DNA from: Candidatus Omnitrophota bacterium
Lineage (GTDB): Bacteria; Omnitrophota; Gorgyraeia; 2-01-FULL-45-10
Direction: 5' to 3'
Assembly: GCA_026387115.1 (NCBI GenBank)
Contig: JAPLMI010000033.1
Span: 1 to 7,056, forward strand
Length of the DNA: 7,056 nucleotides
The notes under the pieces are model-generated. The model was not told where the DNA came from. It searched no databases and saw only the letters and a list, made by a program, of their open reading frames with translations. The translations under genes and the position numbers were made by a program. This document shows, in pieces, positions 5,264 to 7,056 of the stretch. The first letter of the stretch is position 1. Each line of letters starts with the position of its first letter.

Positions 5264-6221
5264 TTTCGGTTACCGTTTCCTTTTTAAGCAAAAGCTCTCT
5301 CAGTGAATCTAAGAACGTCTGGCGCAGGTCGAGCCTGTAAAGATACCTTTCCCGGTTCATCAGGCCGGGCTCGATCTTGATATCGGTAAAATATAAAGAA
5401 TCGCTGTTTTCGTCATAGAAAAGGCTTTGAGGCTTCGCCGCAAATTTGTAGAGCGAAGCGATATTCCGCGTAGCGCCTCCGCGAAGCTCGACAGCCTTTA
5501 TGTCCTTTTCCGTCACCACCACTATGTAGTTTAACCCCGGATACCAGAAGACATCCATAATGGGATCGGGGCTCTTAAATATCTCCTCGACGCTCGCGCC
5601 CTCGCCGACTTTTGCCATAAATTTATCCGGATTCAGGTTCACGAGAGTTACCGCGTTTTCGTTGAAATAAAGTAATTTGCCGCTGTCGGGCGAGAACTTT
5701 TTACCGGTTATCCTGTCAGGCCAATTCGAAAATGACGATATCTTTCTTGGAGGACTTTTATCCATTCCGGTTCTGAATAACCCCGATTTCGTAAAGTAAT
5801 AGACATACCCCCTGTCCGAGACGGCAAAGTCCGATATCTCGCGGTCGGACAATCTCTTCATCTCCCTCGTAACGGGAAAGAGCTCGATCCTGTCGGCTTT
5901 CGTCACCATGTTCGGCCGGACCGCGAGCTCTCCTTCCCAGGGATAGAAACCTTCCCGTTTCACTTCTATCTTGTAGCTTCCAGGCTTCAATTCTTCGATC
6001 TGGGCCGGCGTGAAATCTTTGTATAGCCTGCCGTTCACATAAACCGAAGCGCCGGACGGGTGGCTGGATAGGTATATTATGCCAGTTTTATATATTTTAA
6101 AATTGCGATAATCGATCTTGTAACCGAGGGAATAAGAAAGGAGAATCGGAAGTGTTATAAAAAATATAAGGACTGACAGATAGAATGCGATAAACCTCAA
6201 AATCCTGTCGCTTCTTGGCAT
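5250..6221 (-). CDS. Membrane-anchored PEGA-domain protein with propeller-like C-terminal region
   Basis: The 323-residue protein starts with a short basic tail and one transmembrane helix (about residues 8-31), which should anchor it with the bulk outside the cytoplasm. Residues about 46-116 are a PEGA domain: S52-S-H-P-S-G-A-S-V-Y-V-N-G, then L78-K-P-G-S-Y-K-I and G91-F-Y-P-W. PEGA domains are beta-sandwich modules of surface and envelope proteins. From about 128 to 297 short beta-type repeats resemble a degenerate TolB/WD-like propeller (F176-S-P-D-S-G-K-L-L-Y-F, then S266-L-F-Y-D-E-N-S-D-S-L-Y-F). The C-terminus is charged. The ATG directly abuts the rlmN stop codon, and its own end overlaps the glycosyltransferase start. 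Role unknown. The context suggests envelope or polysaccharide-related work with the downstream enzyme. Confidence 0.82.
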   Translation of the reverse strand: MPRSDRILRFIAFYLSVLIFFITLPILLSYSLGYKIDYRNFKIYKTGIIYLSSHPSGASVYVNGRLYKDFTPAQIEELKPGSYKIEVKREGFYPWEGELAVRPNMVTKADRIELFPVTREMKRLSDREISDFAVSDRGYVYYFTKSGLFRTGMDKSPPRKISSFSNWPDRITGKKFSPDSGKLLYFNENAVTLVNLNPDKFMAKVGEGASVEEIFKSPDPIMDVFWYPGLNYIVVVTEKDIKAVELRGGATRNIASLYKFAAKPQSLFYDENSDSLYFTDIKIEPGLMNRERYLYRLDLRQTFLDSLRELLLKKETVTENEKR

Positions 6222-7056
6222 CTACAGCCTCGCGATCCTGAGTTGGCCGCAGCCGGCATCTATATCCTCGCCTTTTGATCTGCGGTGCATGGCATTTATA
6301 CCGTTATCCTTCAAAACCCGCATAAATGTTTTGACAACGCTTGCTGACGGTTTTGTATAATTTTTAGTTATCCGGTTACATGATATCGTGTTTACCTTGC
6401 ACTTCATTCCTTTGAGAAGACCGGCGAGGCTTCGCGCGTCTTCCTCGGAAGAGTTTACTTGCCCTATTAAGACGTATTCGAAAGTTATCACCCTGTTCGT
6501 CGCCTGGGTATAATCTTTGCAGGCGGCGATCAGATCCGGAATCGGATATTTTTTATTTATCGGAACAAGCCGTGACCTCACATCTTCTTTTGCCGAATGA
6601 AGCGATACCGAAAGTTCTATCTGCAGCCCCTCGCCTTTTAACCTGACTATGCCCGGGATTATCCCGCAGGTCGAGATCGTGATCTTTCGCGCGCCTATAT
6701 TGAAGGCGTCTTTATCGTTAAAGGTCCTGATCGCCCTTAAAACATTGTCGTAATTGTCGAGCGGCTCCCCTATTCCCATGAAGACGAGGTTCGTTATCGG
6801 AACTGATGGATTTTTTTGTCTTACGGCAATCACCTCGTCGAGGATCTCCGAAGATTTCAGGTTCCTGACAAAACCTCGGTAAGCGCTCGCGCAGAAACTG
6901 CAGGCGAACTTGCAGCCGACCTGCGAGGAGAGGCAGATCGTAGCGCGCGCCTTCTCCGGTAATAAAACCGTCTCGATCGTATTCGAGTCTTCGAGCTTAA
7001 AAAGGTACTTGGTCGTCCCGTCTATCGGCGAGCGTTTCGAATCAGAAACTGTAAGG
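6222..7056 (-). CDS. rlmN: 23S rRNA (adenine(2503)-C(2))-methyltransferase, radical SAM (N-terminus outside the window)
   Basis: The visible 277 residues, in frame from 7055, lack a start, so the gene begins beyond the window. The radical-SAM cluster ligands are C-K-F-A-C-S-F-C (the three Cys codons at 6914-6912, 6902-6900 and 6893-6891). V-F-M-G-I-G-E-P-L is the family GEP motif (about 6785-6759), and S-V-S-L-H-S-A follows. The end, D-I-D-A-G-C-G-Q-L-R, carries the methyl-carrying cysteine of RlmN/Cfr. The enzyme makes 2-methyladenosine at A2503 of 23S rRNA, and in many bacteria also at A37 of some tRNAs. The usual N-terminal helical domain would lie outside. The V-N-T-I-S-C-N-R-I stretch departs from the common V-N-L-I-P-Y/V-N pattern. 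Cfr is possible on motifs alone, but chromosomal operon context favours RlmN. The stop codon touches the PEGA start. Confidence 0.93.
   Translation of the reverse strand, partial: LTVSDSKRSPIDGTTKYLFKLEDSNTIETVLLPEKARATICLSSQVGCKFACSFCASAYRGFVRNLKSSEILDEVIAVRQKNPSVPITNLVFMGIGEPLDNYDNVLRAIRTFNDKDAFNIGARKITISTCGIIPGIVRLKGEGLQIELSVSLHSAKEDVRSRLVPINKKYPIPDLIAACKDYTQATNRVITFEYVLIGQVNSSEEDARSLAGLLKGMKCKVNTISCNRITKNYTKPSASVVKTFMRVLKDNGINAMHRRSKGEDIDAGCGQLRIARL

Noticed and set aside
4532..5287. Plus-strand ORF of 251 codons opposite the glycosyltransferase
   Set aside because: Antisense shadow. The minus frame encodes the DxD and QxxRW motifs and membrane helices; the plus frame has no recognisable domain.

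Overview
All genes supported in this window lie on the minus strand, so transcription runs from high to low coordinates. The features suggest an uncultivated, probably anaerobic or facultative bacterium of mid-range GC. These are a cobalamin-dependent (class II) ribonucleotide reductase, an rlmN gene, a PEGA protein with an N-terminal anchor, a GT2 enzyme with a QxxRW motif, and GC-rich palindromes between genes. The combination resembles what I know of Candidatus Omnitrophota and neighbouring candidate phyla, but the assignment is a guess from gene style, not from a marker tree.

Layout in transcription order: 7056-6222 is the C-terminal three quarters of rlmN, cut by the window edge. Its stop codon abuts the start of a membrane-anchored PEGA/propeller-like protein (6221-5250), whose end overlaps a multi-spanning family 2 glycosyltransferase (5263-3758). 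These three look like one translationally linked operon. Next comes a gene-free stretch of about 610 bp (3757-3149). It is followed by a 64-residue two-helix membrane protein with its own promoter (3148-2954). Then comes nrdJ (2759-447) behind a canonical promoter and a pair of NrdR-type boxes. Last is the start of a TM_helix/MscS-type membrane protein (357-1), cut by the window start, with its own promoter overlapped by an inverted repeat.

The most interesting part is the gene-free stretch. Positions 3252-3535 fold on paper into a closed domain whose arms make about 49 Watson-Crick pairs in seven blocks. Nearly every interruption can form G-A / A-G mismatches when read on the minus strand, which is typical of structured RNA. 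A weak terminator-like T-tract follows at 3214-3208. Next to it, 3589-3729 is a second three-branched palindromic element: a 21-bp interrupted outer stem, a 15+8-bp bulged hairpin and a 6-bp hairpin. Here the G-A loop logic favours the plus strand. An alternative hairpin at 3721-3746 competes with its outer stem. I recognise no known RNA family in either element. They are candidate novel ncRNAs or dispersed fold-back repeats.

Functionally, nrdJ supplies deoxyribonucleotides and is probably repressed by NrdR according to dNTP/ATP level. No cobalamin riboswitch is visible upstream of it. The rlmN-PEGA-GT2 cluster combines ribosomal RNA modification with an envelope-associated pair of unknown product.
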